The translations under genes were made by a program, and so were the position numbers. From positions 4,415,501-4,479,500 of the forward strand of contig NZ_OY821667.1 of assembly GCF_963682185.1 (NCBI RefSeq): a DNA stretch of 64,000 bases. The letters run 5' to 3'. The stretch comes from an uncultured Cohaesibacter sp. (GTDB lineage Bacteria > Pseudomonadota > Alphaproteobacteria > Rhizobiales > Cohaesibacteraceae). Below are positions 27,140 to 35,951 of the stretch, in pieces (positions within the stretch are counted from its first letter, which is position 1; the number at the start of each line of letters is the position of its first letter). The notes beneath the pieces were generated by a model. The model was not told the origin of the DNA. It ran no database searches and saw nothing but the letters and a program-made list of their open reading frames with translations.

Positions 27140-28198
27140 ATGGGCAAACGGATATTCCTTTCTTCGGATCCCGGCATCGATGATATGGCAGCCATTCTGT
27201 TTGCCCTTGCAGACAGAGACATAGACCTCATCGGCATAGGCGCCGTGGCTGGCAATGTCGCCATGGAAACGGCACTGGAGAATGCCCGCTTCACATGTGC
27301 GCTGGCGGTCCCGACAACTAAGGTGAACTGCTATGCAGGATCCCGTGGACCTTTGCTTCGTGAGCAGATTTACGGTGCGCACAAGGCGCTTGGCCTGTTT
27401 CGAGATCATCTCGTCGATCTTGAAAGCTGCCTACCTCCTGTCGAGGCTGGCGTGGACAATGGGGAAAATAGAGCGGCTCTGGCGATGACGCAGGCCATCA
27501 GGGACGCTGCAGCCATGGGTAACCCGATCACTTTTGTTGTGACGGGACCGATGACGGATCTTGCTCTGGCAATGAAGCTGGCCGGGAAAAGGGCTTGCCT
27601 CGAAGGAATCGAGAATATCGTTGCCATGGGGGGCGCTTTTGAGGCTCTGGGTAACCGAGCCCCATATGCCGAGATGAATATGCTCAGCGATCCACATGCG
27701 GCGCGCATGGTTTGCGAGAGCGGTATTGCCCTGACGCTTTTCCCGCTGGATGCCACCTGGACATGCCGCCTGACACATCGGGATCTGGATCAGATTGCAC
27801 GCGAAGCAGGACTCGTAGGGCAAGTTTTTGCACGTCTTTTCCGTGCCAGTGATCGCGAAAATCCTGAGCTTTATGGCGGTCCTGGCGGGCCTGTTCATGA
27901 TCTTCTGCCCGTCGTCTGGCTCGTCGCGCCCGAATTATTTCTAACCCGACACTCGCGCATTAGCGTGGCCACTGGTCCGGAACTTGCTGGCCATACGAGC
28001 TGTGTCCGCAAGAAAATCTGCAGTGATACATCGAGTAGCGAAGGGTATACTTTGCCGCATTGCATCGCTGAAGAGGTGGAAAGCGATGGCGTACGTGCGT
28101 TATTCCTTGATCATCTCAAGTCTCTCGCCCAAACCGGACGCAGGACCAAATCCAACAAGCATCAGAACTTAACAAACAGGGAGGAAGACCTGCAATGA
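27140..28198 (+). CDS. Nucleoside hydrolase family protein (copy 2) lacking the first Asp of the DxDxxxDD motif
   Basis: This 352-residue tandem homologue of the preceding gene reads SSDPGIDD where the family has DxDPGxDD: the first Asp is Ser, but D10, D14 and D15 are kept. FNMLADPHAARIV in copy 1 corresponds to MNMLSDPHAARMV here, and the final ligand region reads GPVHDLLPVVW. Both copies end their core in a similar helix (SLSQAG, SLAQTG); this one has an extra tail of about 19 residues. A different nucleoside preference from copy 1 is likely. Start ATG 27140 or GTG 27137; the stop overlaps the permease start by four bases. Confidence 0.88.
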   Translation: MGKRIFLSSDPGIDDMAAILFALADRDIDLIGIGAVAGNVAMETALENARFTCALAVPTTKVNCYAGSRGPLLREQIYGAHKALGLFRDHLVDLESCLPPVEAGVDNGENRAALAMTQAIRDAAAMGNPITFVVTGPMTDLALAMKLAGKRACLEGIENIVAMGGAFEALGNRAPYAEMNMLSDPHAARMVCESGIALTLFPLDATWTCRLTHRDLDQIAREAGLVGQVFARLFRASDRENPELYGGPGGPVHDLLPVVWLVAPELFLTRHSRISVATGPELAGHTSCVRKKICSDTSSSEGYTLPHCIAEEVESDGVRALFLDHLKSLAQTGRRTKSNKHQNLTNREEDLQ

Positions 28199-29172
28199 CA
28201 GCTTATCTTCTTCGCCGTGGTGGACAGACCCTTCTCACCTTGCTGGTGATGTCAATCCTCGTCTTCGTTGGCGTGTATCTGGTTGGCAACCCGGTGGATG
28301 TCATGATCTCCGCAACGGCAACGCCTCAAGAACGCGCCGAACTGATAATGCGCATGGGGCTCGACCAGCCGGTCTGGGTGCAATATTGGCACTTCCTCAA
28401 AGGAGCGCTATCGGGTGATTTGGGAAATTCCTTTCTCTATAACCGCCCCGCGCTGGGCCTTATTTTCGAGCGCATGCCCGCCACACTGGAACTGGCCTTC
28501 AGCGCCCTGTTCCTTGGGTTGGTGTTTGGCATTCCGCTTGGGGTGATTGCCGGCCTACGTCCATCGAAGCCGGAATCGCGCGGCATTATGGCTTTTTCCA
28601 TCCTTGGTTTCTCGCTGCCCACTTTCTGGGTCGGGCTGATGATGATCCTGCTGTTTGCTGTCAAGCTGGATATCCTGCCAGCCTCTGGCCGCGGTGAGAC
28701 AATCGATGTGCTGGGCGTGCCGCTGAGCATCTTTACCGCCGACGGACTATCCCATATCTTCCTGCCTGCGCTCAATCTGGCCCTGTTCAAGATATCGCTT
28801 GTCATCCGCTTGACCCGAGCAGGCGTATCTGAAGCGCTGCAGTCTGAATATGTGCGCTTCGCGCGGGCCAAGGGGGTGAGCGAATGGCGGATCGTCTTCT
28901 TGCATGTCCTGAAGAACACGCTCATTCCACTCATCACCGTCGTCGGTCTGGAGCTTGGCGCTTTGATCGCCTTTGCCGTGGTCACGGAAACCATCTTTTC
29001 ATGGCCGGGCATGGGCAAACTGATCATTGATGCCATCACGACGCTCGATCGCCCGGTTATTCTCGCCTACCTGATGATTACGGTGCTCATGTTTACAGTG
29101 ATCAACCTGATCGTGGACCTGACCTATACGCTGGTTGACCCACGCGTCAAAATCGATGGGGGATCAGAATGA
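28195..29172 (+). CDS. DppB-type ABC importer permease
   Basis: This 325-residue permease has a typical start, MTAYLLRRGGQTLLTLLVMS, with YLVGNPVDVMIS in the first periplasmic region and the EAA loop ARAKGVSEWRIVFLHVLKN near residues 223-241. It has six helices and pairs with the DppC-type product of the next gene. It overlaps the hydrolase stop and the DppC start. The general family moves peptides, opines, nickel and some other solutes; here the operon suggests nucleosides. Confidence 0.93.
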   Translation: MTAYLLRRGGQTLLTLLVMSILVFVGVYLVGNPVDVMISATATPQERAELIMRMGLDQPVWVQYWHFLKGALSGDLGNSFLYNRPALGLIFERMPATLELAFSALFLGLVFGIPLGVIAGLRPSKPESRGIMAFSILGFSLPTFWVGLMMILLFAVKLDILPASGRGETIDVLGVPLSIFTADGLSHIFLPALNLALFKISLVIRLTRAGVSEALQSEYVRFARAKGVSEWRIVFLHVLKNTLIPLITVVGLELGALIAFAVVTETIFSWPGMGKLIIDAITTLDRPVILAYLMITVLMFTVINLIVDLTYTLVDPRVKIDGGSE

Positions 29173-30134
29173 CCGATATGACCAGCAACATGAACGCATC
29201 GGGCCCGTCTGAAGACCTCGCCGCCCAGATTGCCGCGGCCAATAGCTTCCCGCCCGAGCCACCTGCGCGGCCCATTCGCAGCGCCATCAAGCGCGTCCTG
29301 ACAGACCCCTTGGGGCTTGTGGGTACGGTGATTGTTGTGGTGATGCTTTTGGCGGCCTTATTCGCTCACTGGATTGCGCCGCAAAACCCTTATGATCTGG
29401 CCGTGCTGGATATTCTCGATAACCGCCTGCCGCCGGGCTCGGAGAGCTTTTCGGGCATGACCTATTGGCTGGGGACGGACGATCAGGGGCGCGACCTTTA
29501 TAGCGCCATTCTCTATGGCCTCAGGACCAGTATTTTCGTGGGTATTGCCTCTGCGGGTATCGCGCTGGTGATTGGCTCTGTGATGGGGCTCGTCAGTGCC
29601 TATTTTGGTGGCCGCACCGACACGCTGGTTATGCGTTTGGTCGACATCCAGCTCAGCTTTCCTCCCATTCTGGTGGCGCTCATTCTGCTGGCCATTCTGG
29701 GGCAGGGCGTTGACAAGATCATCGTTGCCTTGGTGGTGACCCAATGGGCCTATTATGCACGAACCGTGCGTGGTGCGGCTCTTGTGGAGCGCGGGCGAAC
29801 CTATGTGGATGCGGCCCGCTGTCTGGCCCTGCCTTCGCGCATGGTGACCATGAACCACATTTTGCCAAACTGTCTGCCGCCGCTGATCGTTGTTGCTACC
29901 ATGCGCGTGGCCTATGCGGTCAGTCTGGAAGCCACTCTGTCCTTCCTCGGCATTGGCTTGCCAGTGACTGAGCCTTCGCTTGGTCTGCTCATTTCGAACG
30001 GCAACAAATATATGCTCTCTGGTGACTGGTGGATTTCAGTCTTTCCCGGCGTGGCCCTGTTGTTGCTGATCGTCGGCATCAACCTTGTAGGCGACCGCCT
30101 GCGCGATGTGCTCAATCCGAAGTTCAAGGACTAG
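29169..30134 (+). CDS. DppC-type ABC importer permease
   Basis: This 321-residue second permease has an N-terminal cytoplasmic stretch of about 45 residues with acidic and Pro-rich sequence. Then come helix 1 (GLVGTVIVVVMLLAALFAHW) and the DppC hallmark TDDQGRDLYSAILYGLRTS. The EAA-type loop VDAARCLALPSRMVTMNHIL and the C-terminal ATLSFLGIGLPVTEPSLGLL are conserved in the family. It pairs with the DppB-type protein. The next gene starts 3 bases after its stop. Confidence 0.93.
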   Translation: MTDMTSNMNASGPSEDLAAQIAAANSFPPEPPARPIRSAIKRVLTDPLGLVGTVIVVVMLLAALFAHWIAPQNPYDLAVLDILDNRLPPGSESFSGMTYWLGTDDQGRDLYSAILYGLRTSIFVGIASAGIALVIGSVMGLVSAYFGGRTDTLVMRLVDIQLSFPPILVALILLAILGQGVDKIIVALVVTQWAYYARTVRGAALVERGRTYVDAARCLALPSRMVTMNHILPNCLPPLIVVATMRVAYAVSLEATLSFLGIGLPVTEPSLGLLISNGNKYMLSGDWWISVFPGVALLLLIVGINLVGDRLRDVLNPKFKD

Positions 30135-30137
30135 ATC

Positions 30138-31145
30138 ATGACCACAAATATGACCAGCCGATCTGACTATGCTCTTGAATTGCGCGGCCTTGAAACCGTT
30201 TTTGACGGCGACAAGGGAGCCGTTGCCGCCGTGCGCAACGTCAATCTGGCCATCAAGCCGGGTGAAATTGTAGGTTTGGTGGGCGAATCCGGGTCCGGCA
30301 AGTCGGTGACAGGCCTCTCTATCATGGGCCTCATTGACCGGCCGGGCCGGGTATCAAAAGGCGAAATCCTGCTCAATGGTGAGGATCTGCGCAAAGTGTC
30401 CGCCAAGCGTCTGCGCTCTCTCAGGGGTGATCGCATGGCGATGATCTTTCAGGACCCCATGATGACCCTCAATCCGGTGCTCCGGATAGATACGCAGATG
30501 ATTGAGGCCATCACCGCCCATGATCCCCGCATTGACAAGACGGTTGCCCGCAACCGCTGTCGCGATGCGCTCGGTATGGTGGGGATTCCCGACCCCGAAG
30601 AGCGGCTCTATGCCTATCCGCATCAATTCTCCGGCGGTATGCGTCAGCGTGTCGCCATCGCGATTGCCATGCTCAACAATCCCGATCTGATCATCGCTGA
30701 TGAGCCGACAACGGCGCTTGATGTGACAATTCAGGCGCAGATCATTGCCGAGATGCAAAAGCTCTGCAAAGAGCGCGGCACGGCCCTCATCTGGATCACC
30801 CATGATCTCACCGTGGTCGCCGAATTGACCCAACGCGTCTATGTTATGTATGCGGGATCGGTTGTGGAAGAGGGCCCACTGGATGATGTTCTCGACAATC
30901 CGCTTCATCCTTATACGCAAGGGCTCATCCGGTCCATTCCAGCGGACAATGACCCCGGTTCGCGTCTGTTCCAGATACCGGGCATGACGCCCCCCATTGA
31001 CCGGATGCCCAAGGGGTGCCGGTTCCATCCGCGGTGCCCTTATGTTCAGCTTGATTGCCTGAACGACATAGAGCTGACCCAGACCAGCGCGGCGCGCTCG
31101 GTGCGGTGTGCGTATCCGATCAATCAGGGAGAACAGGTCTCATGA
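30138..31145 (+). CDS. DppD-type ABC importer ATPase
   Basis: This 335-residue ATPase has Walker A GESGSGKSVTG near residues 49-59, the signature FSGGMRQRVAIAIAML and Walker B LIIADEPTTALDVTIQAQII. The C-terminal oligopeptide/dipeptide domain ends in the cysteine cluster GCRFHPRCPYVQLDCLNDIE, usual in DppD/OppD, which can hold a 4Fe-4S cluster. It works as a heterodimer with the DppF-type protein. Its stop overlaps the DppF-type start. Confidence 0.94.
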   Translation: MTTNMTSRSDYALELRGLETVFDGDKGAVAAVRNVNLAIKPGEIVGLVGESGSGKSVTGLSIMGLIDRPGRVSKGEILLNGEDLRKVSAKRLRSLRGDRMAMIFQDPMMTLNPVLRIDTQMIEAITAHDPRIDKTVARNRCRDALGMVGIPDPEERLYAYPHQFSGGMRQRVAIAIAMLNNPDLIIADEPTTALDVTIQAQIIAEMQKLCKERGTALIWITHDLTVVAELTQRVYVMYAGSVVEEGPLDDVLDNPLHPYTQGLIRSIPADNDPGSRLFQIPGMTPPIDRMPKGCRFHPRCPYVQLDCLNDIELTQTSAARSVRCAYPINQGEQVS

Positions 31146-32191
31146 TCTCCAATAGCGAAAAACAAGAAGCGCAGGTGAAGGCTTCCCCGGATCAGCAGGC
31201 ACCCTTGCTGGAAATCGATCATGTCACGCGCCGCTTTGAGCGCAAGCCCGATTTTGCCGCCAAACTGGCCGCCCGGTTGGGCGCACCCATCAACCGCCGC
31301 ACGGTGCATGCCGTAGACGATGCTTCATTTGCCATTCATAAGCGTGAAGTGGTCGGGCTGGTCGGTGAATCCGGCTGTGGCAAGTCGACCCTCGGGCGTA
31401 TCGTGGCGGGCATTGATGACCCGACAGAAGGCCGCATTCTCTATAGAGGGCAGGATGTTGCCCATGCTTCAGGGGAAGCGACCAGAAAATTCCATCTCAA
31501 GATCCAGATGATCTTTCAGGATCCGCTCGATTCTCTTAATCCGCGCTACCGCATCGGCAAGTCCGTTTCCGAGGCTGCCCGCTATCACAAGGTCGTGCCA
31601 GAAGAGCAGATGACCGAGCATATCGAGAAAGTGCTCCTGCAATGCGGTGTTGATCCCACCACCCAGAACCGCTTCCCGCACCAGTTCTCCGGTGGCCAGC
31701 GACAGAGGATCGGGATTGCGCGTGCACTGGCGTTGCGTCCGGATTTGGTGGTCTGTGATGAAGCTGTGGCATCTCTTGACGTCTCAATTCAGGCCCAGAT
31801 CATCAACCTGTTCATGGATCTGCGTGATGAATATGATCTGGCCTATTTGTTTGTCAGCCACGATATCGGCGTTGTGCGTCATATCTCCGACAGGGTTGTG
31901 GTGATGTATCTGGGCCGGATCGTGGAGCAGGGGACAACGGCGGAATTGTTCGCCAAGCCAAACCATCCCTACACTCAGGCACTCTTAAGTGAAGTCCCCA
32001 GCCTGAAACGGCGGCATTCCTCTTTCCATACGATCAAGGGAGAGATACCTTCACCATTGAAACCACCCTCGGGCTGTCACTTCCATCCGCGTTGCCCTCA
32101 TGCCATGGAACGCTGCAAACTGGAACGGCCAATGCTCAAGGCGGTTGCTTCAGGGCATATGTCTGCCTGCCACCTCAATGATGAAGGATAG
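31142..32191 (+). CDS. DppF-type ABC importer ATPase
   Basis: This 349-residue ATPase overlaps the dppD-type stop by four bases at ATG 31142. It has GESGCGKSTLGRIVAG as Walker A, FSGGQRQRIGIARALALRPD as signature and LVVCDEAVASLDVSIQAQII as Walker B; the catalytic Glu follows the Asp as usual. The C terminus has SGCHFHPRCPHAMERC, the family's cysteine motif. An insertion of about 25 residues before the Walker A region (ARLGAPINRRTVHAVDDA) is slightly longer than average. The complete importer is SBP-BCDF, with the two hydrolase genes placed inside it. Confidence 0.93.
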   Translation: MISNSEKQEAQVKASPDQQAPLLEIDHVTRRFERKPDFAAKLAARLGAPINRRTVHAVDDASFAIHKREVVGLVGESGCGKSTLGRIVAGIDDPTEGRILYRGQDVAHASGEATRKFHLKIQMIFQDPLDSLNPRYRIGKSVSEAARYHKVVPEEQMTEHIEKVLLQCGVDPTTQNRFPHQFSGGQRQRIGIARALALRPDLVVCDEAVASLDVSIQAQIINLFMDLRDEYDLAYLFVSHDIGVVRHISDRVVVMYLGRIVEQGTTAELFAKPNHPYTQALLSEVPSLKRRHSSFHTIKGEIPSPLKPPSGCHFHPRCPHAMERCKLERPMLKAVASGHMSACHLNDEG

Positions 32192-32259
32192 GGCGGGCTC
32201 CCATCGCCCATGGGACAATGTGCCCCCAGCTTAGTGCCGTGACGAAAAGGACAAGCAAA

Positions 32260-33144
32260 ATGATTACGGTTTTCGGTTCCATCAATCTCGATATGGTGAT
32301 CCGTGTTGCGGATTTTCCCCGCCCCGGCGAGACCATCACCACCCATGGTTTTGACATGTCCGCTGGTGGCAAGGGCGCCAATCAGGCGCTTGCCGTCCGT
32401 CGGGCTGGGGGCACCGTGCGCATGGTAGGGCTGACCGGAGCGGATAGTCATGCTCAGCTTGCGCTTGCTTTGCTTGAGGAAGCCGGTGTTGACCTCACGC
32501 GCACGAGGGCCTGCAAGGAAAGCACCGGACTGGCCTTCATTCAGGTGGAAGACAGCGGCGAGAATACCATCGCCATCGTCAAGGGTGCCAATGGGGAGGT
32601 TACTCCTCAAACCGCAGACAATACACTTGGTGATCTCGCAAAGGGTGACCTTTTGCTATTGCAGCAGGAAATCCCCTTTGCAGCCATCGATCAGGCCCTT
32701 GATCTGGCAAAAATGGCCGGTGCCAAAAGCGTGCTCAATACCGCACCCTTTCAGGACGCTTACCTGCCTCTGGCCAACAAAGCCGATGTGGTTATTTCTA
32801 ACGAAACCGAATTCGATGCTCTCATGCCTGGGGCCGACCCTATGGAACAGCGGGCAAAGGCTTTCGTCGCTCAAAAGGATCGCTTGTTGATCGTGACGCT
32901 GGGTGCCGAAGGTGCGCTGGTGGTCGAGCCGGGTAAGGAACCAGTTCAGGTGCCGTCCCCCAAGTTGGACAAGGTGGTCGATACCACAGGAGCTGGCGAC
33001 ACCTTCTGCGGCTATTTCTGCCAGATGATGGCCGATGGAGCTGATCCTGTTACTGCCACTCGCAAGGCGGTCAAGGCGGCCAGTCTGGCCTGTTGCAAGA
33101 ACGGGGCTCAACCGTCCATCCCGCTCGCCGCAGATGTGGCCTGA
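32260..33144 (+). CDS. rbsK: Ribokinase-like PfkB kinase
   Basis: This 294-residue PfkB kinase opens ITVFGSINLDMVIRVADFPR and has SAGGKGANQALAVRRAGG, the ribokinase sugar site, at about residues 34-51. Catalytic TGAGDTFCGYFCQMMADG lies near 242-259. Ribokinase makes ribose-5-phosphate from ribose. In this operon it would act on ribose freed by the nucleoside hydrolases. Start ATG 32260 follows AAAAGGACAAGCAAA; it lies 68 bases after the DppF-type gene. Adenosine kinase-like activity is an alternative within the family. Confidence 0.85.
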   Translation: MITVFGSINLDMVIRVADFPRPGETITTHGFDMSAGGKGANQALAVRRAGGTVRMVGLTGADSHAQLALALLEEAGVDLTRTRACKESTGLAFIQVEDSGENTIAIVKGANGEVTPQTADNTLGDLAKGDLLLLQQEIPFAAIDQALDLAKMAGAKSVLNTAPFQDAYLPLANKADVVISNETEFDALMPGADPMEQRAKAFVAQKDRLLIVTLGAEGALVVEPGKEPVQVPSPKLDKVVDTTGAGDTFCGYFCQMMADGADPVTATRKAVKAASLACCKNGAQPSIPLAADVA

Positions 33145-33204
33145 GTTTTTTCTCGGATCTATAGTCTAGTCAGGTCCGGTTCCACTCTCTAATGGAGTTT
33201 GATC

Positions 33205-34086
33205 ATGTCTTTTCGTGGTGTCTTTCCCTATCTCGTCTCTCCTGTCACCTCTGATGGTGTCGTGATGAAGGGCATACTGACTGATCTCGTTGATCATCTC
33301 ATCGAGGCCGGCGTGCATGGGCTGACCCCGCTGGGCAGTACTGGCGAATTCGCCTATCTCTCGCAGCAGCAACGCAACGAAGTCGTTGATACGGTGATCA
33401 AGGCGAACAAGGGGCGGGTGCCAGTCATTGCAGGCGTGGCCTCAACCTCGACCGCAGATGCGGTCGCCCAGACCCGCCACATGATCAATGCCGGAGCGGA
33501 CGGCATTCTTGCCATTCTGGAAGCCTATTTCCCGGTCAGTGAAGCCGGGGTTGAGAGCTACTTTACCCAGATTGCCAAAGCAGCGGATGGCAAGCCCGTT
33601 GTTCTCTATACCAACCCGCAATTCCAGCGCTCTGACCTGACCCTGCCGGTTATCGAGCGCTTGAGCCAAATCGATAATATCCTCTATATCAAAGATGCCT
33701 CAACCAATACAGGGCGCCTGCTTTCCATCATCGAACGCACCAGAGGGCGTATGGAGGTGTTCTCCGCCTCCGCGCATATTCCCGCCTGTGTCATGATGAT
33801 TGGTGGCGTGGGCTGGATGGCCGGACCCGCCTGCATCGTGCCTAAACAGAGCATCGCGCTTTATGAAGCCGCCCAGAAGGGCGACTGGGACAAGGCGATG
33901 GAGCTGCAACGCCCTCTCTGGCGGATCAATGAAATCTTTGCCAAATACTCCATAGCGGGATGCATTAAGGCCGCGCTAGATCTGCAGGGCTTCAAGGTGG
34001 GCGATCCCATTGCGCCCCAGGCGCCGCTTTCATCAGAGGCACGCAAGGAGATCGCGCAGGTGCTCAAGGATGTCGGCGCCCTTTAA
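33205..34086 (+). CDS. DHDPS/N-acetylneuraminate-lyase family aldolase
   Basis: This 293-residue TIM barrel has the class I aldolase residues of the family: [15 protein letters not shown] with GSTGEF at about 44-49, Tyr135 in VVLYTNPQF and the Schiff-base Lys163 in [10 protein letters not shown]. The family cleaves or forms pyruvate-containing sugar acids and related compounds, and includes DapA, NanA and KDG aldolases. The presence of another dapA cannot be excluded. It starts 60 bases after the ribokinase gene and converges on the GntR gene, so it may belong either to the nucleoside operon or to the acid-use cluster. Confidence 0.85.
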   Translation: MSFRGVFPYLVSPVTSDGVVMKGILTDLVDHLIEAGVHGLTPLGSTGEFAYLSQQQRNEVVDTVIKANKGRVPVIAGVASTSTADAVAQTRHMINAGADGILAILEAYFPVSEAGVESYFTQIAKAADGKPVVLYTNPQFQRSDLTLPVIERLSQIDNILYIKDASTNTGRLLSIIERTRGRMEVFSASAHIPACVMMIGGVGWMAGPACIVPKQSIALYEAAQKGDWDKAMELQRPLWRINEIFAKYSIAGCIKAALDLQGFKVGDPIAPQAPLSSEARKEIAQVLKDVGAL

Positions 34087-34132
34087 TGGGCTTGCCATCA
34101 TCCACGCTGGTTGGCTCTCTCTGGAGAAGCGG

Positions 34133-34798
34133 TTAGCTGCTTGACAGGGTTTTCAAAAGGCTGATGCGCTGCATGCGGCCCCGCCGCACATGACGGCGGG
34201 CAGCCTCTTCAGCCGCCGTCGTATTGCCATCCTCGATAGCTTGATAGATTTCCTCATGGTCCTGCTGTGACCATGTATTGTAATCGTAGCGCCCTTGCGT
34301 CGTGCCCCGGATCATGCCTGCCGAAACAAGAAGAATTTCAGCGCTGCGCAGCAAATAGCGGTTACTGGCAATTTTGTATACACAACGGTGAAAGCGGTCG
34401 TTGATATCCAGAAAATCGGTCTCATCGGTGGCGCCTCGGCGCTGTTCATCCAGAATGCTGCGCAATTCGATGAGATCTTTGGTGTTGGCCTTTTTCGCCG
34501 CCAGCTTGGCAGCAAGGCACTCCACAGCCTCGCGCATGTCGTAGATTTCCTCTGCGCGCTCGATATCAATCTCAGCCACAACGACTCGGCCACTTTCCAC
34601 CGTGGTCAGAAATCCCTCATTTAGCAGACGACGAATGGCCTCCCGTGCAGGGGTTCTGCTGACCTGGAACCGGTCGCAGATATCAGCCTCACTGACGCGT
34701 TGGCCTGAAGTGAACGCGCCATCCCGCAGCAATTCGCGCATTTTTGCATACACTTGGTCGCTTAATGGAAGGTCTGCAATGTCCTGCTGGATTGGCAT
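34133..34798 (-). CDS. GntR-family regulator, FCD (FadR) subfamily
   Basis: This 221-residue protein has an N-terminal winged helix (residues 10-75) with ISDAD-type sequence VSEADICDRFQVSRTPAREA as recognition region. A helical FCD effector domain spans about 85-210 and contains EIYDMREAVECLAAKLAAK, the usual metal/ligand-binding fold. FCD regulators commonly sense hydroxyacids and other carboxylates. It diverges from the hydroxyacid dehydrogenase gene across 125 bases and is its probable repressor. Confidence 0.9.
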   Translation of the reverse strand: MPIQQDIADLPLSDQVYAKMRELLRDGAFTSGQRVSEADICDRFQVSRTPAREAIRRLLNEGFLTTVESGRVVVAEIDIERAEEIYDMREAVECLAAKLAAKKANTKDLIELRSILDEQRRGATDETDFLDINDRFHRCVYKIASNRYLLRSAEILLVSAGMIRGTTQGRYDYNTWSQQDHEEIYQAIEDGNTTAAEEAARRHVRRGRMQRISLLKTLSSS

Positions 34799-34890
34799 GA
34801 CGAGAAAACTCCTACAATTTCAGTCGGATATTAGATATAGCCTGACGCTCTGTGATTGTAAATGTATTTTGTATTTGACTTTATTGCTAT

Positions 34891-34904
34891 TAGTGTATAC
34901 GAAA
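34891..34904. promoter_or_regulatory. Candidate GntR operator upstream of the hydroxyacid dehydrogenase gene
   Basis: TGTATAC with the palindromic core GTATAC (34895-34900) lies 24 bases before ATG 34924, with related TGTATTT upstream near 34868. FCD regulators often bind TTGTATACAA-like sites. Only one clear half-match pair is seen, so the call is tentative. Confidence 0.35.
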
Positions 34905-34923
34905 AATGCAATTAAGTTATTAA

Positions 34924-35943
34924 ATGGATACAGTAGCAATGAGCTCTGAAATGCAAAAGATATTGGTCACACGCAGCCGTATTGACAGCTCTGCGGTGGA
35001 TCTTCTCAGGGAAAACGGCTTTGAATGCGTGTTTTCTCCTCCCTATGCCAAGCCTGAAGACGTGGTTGAAACGGCGAAAAACAACAATGTATGCGCGATC
35101 ATGGTGTCTCAGGGCAAGATTACGGATGCCGTGATCAAGGCCTCTGGTTCCGTCAAGGTCATCGCCAAGCATGGCAGCGGCGTGAACAATATCAATCTGG
35201 CGGCCGCCGAAAAACTCGGCATACCTGTATACAGAGCTGCCGGAGCCAACGCACGGGCCGTGGCCGAGCATGCCATTGCTCTCATCATCGCGCTACGCAA
35301 GTCATTGCCTTATCTTGATGAAGCAACCAAGGGCGGTAACTGGCTCAAGGGGTCTTTCATCGGCAAGGACTTTGCCGATACCAAACTGGGCCTCATTGGC
35401 TTTGGTGCTATTGGCCGCGAAGTGGCTGGCATGGCCATGGCGCTTGGCATGAAAGTCTCCGCATTTGATCCGGCTTTGCTGGCCAATGGCGGCGCGGCAT
35501 GCCCTGAAGGCGTGGAAGCGGTTGCCGATATGGATGCCATTGCCACCAAGTGCGATGTCATCTCTCTGCATTGTCCACTGGTTCCTGCCACCAAACATCT
35601 GGTCAATCGCGCTTTTCTGGAAAAGATGCCATCCCACGGTGCCATCGTGAACACCGCTCGTGGCGGCATGATCGACGAAGACGCGCTGGCCGAAGCGCTG
35701 GAGAAAGGCGTCATTGCAGGCGCTGGCGTGGATAGCTTCGAGCAGGAGCCTCCTGCCGCTGACGCCAAGCTTTTCAAGGCCCCCAATCTCATCGTGACCC
35801 CCCATGCTGCCGGTCTCACCCCCGGAGCCGAACGCAACATGGCGACGATGGCCGCCCGTTTCATTATTGACCATTTTGAAGGTCGGGAAATAAATCCCGC
35901 CTTTCTGGCAACTTCCGCCGCGCTCGGCGGTCTGCAAGAATAG
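34924..35943 (+). CDS. D-isomer-specific 2-hydroxyacid dehydrogenase
   Basis: This 339-residue protein has the nucleotide-binding LGLIGFGAIGREVAGMAMAL at about residues 157-176. The catalytic Arg is in NTARGGMID, the Glu in DSFEQEPP and the His in VTPHAAGLTPG. It interconverts a D-2-hydroxyacid and its 2-oxoacid with NAD(P)H. The closest named groups are phosphoglycerate-dehydrogenase-like and hydroxypyruvate-reductase-like enzymes, but the substrate cannot be fixed. Three nearby ATGs (34924, 34939, 34951) are possible starts and no strong binding site decides. The RraA gene follows after 8 bases. Confidence 0.88.
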   Translation: MDTVAMSSEMQKILVTRSRIDSSAVDLLRENGFECVFSPPYAKPEDVVETAKNNNVCAIMVSQGKITDAVIKASGSVKVIAKHGSGVNNINLAAAEKLGIPVYRAAGANARAVAEHAIALIIALRKSLPYLDEATKGGNWLKGSFIGKDFADTKLGLIGFGAIGREVAGMAMALGMKVSAFDPALLANGGAACPEGVEAVADMDAIATKCDVISLHCPLVPATKHLVNRAFLEKMPSHGAIVNTARGGMIDEDALAEALEKGVIAGAGVDSFEQEPPAADAKLFKAPNLIVTPHAAGLTPGAERNMATMAARFIIDHFEGREINPAFLATSAALGGLQE

Positions 35944-35951
35944 GAGAAAAC

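Noticed and set aside
27140-28198. Copy 2 nucleoside hydrolase as a pseudoenzyme
   Set aside because: Only the first Asp of the motif is changed; D10, D14, D15 and the late HD ligand remain and the frame is intact, so activity is still likely.
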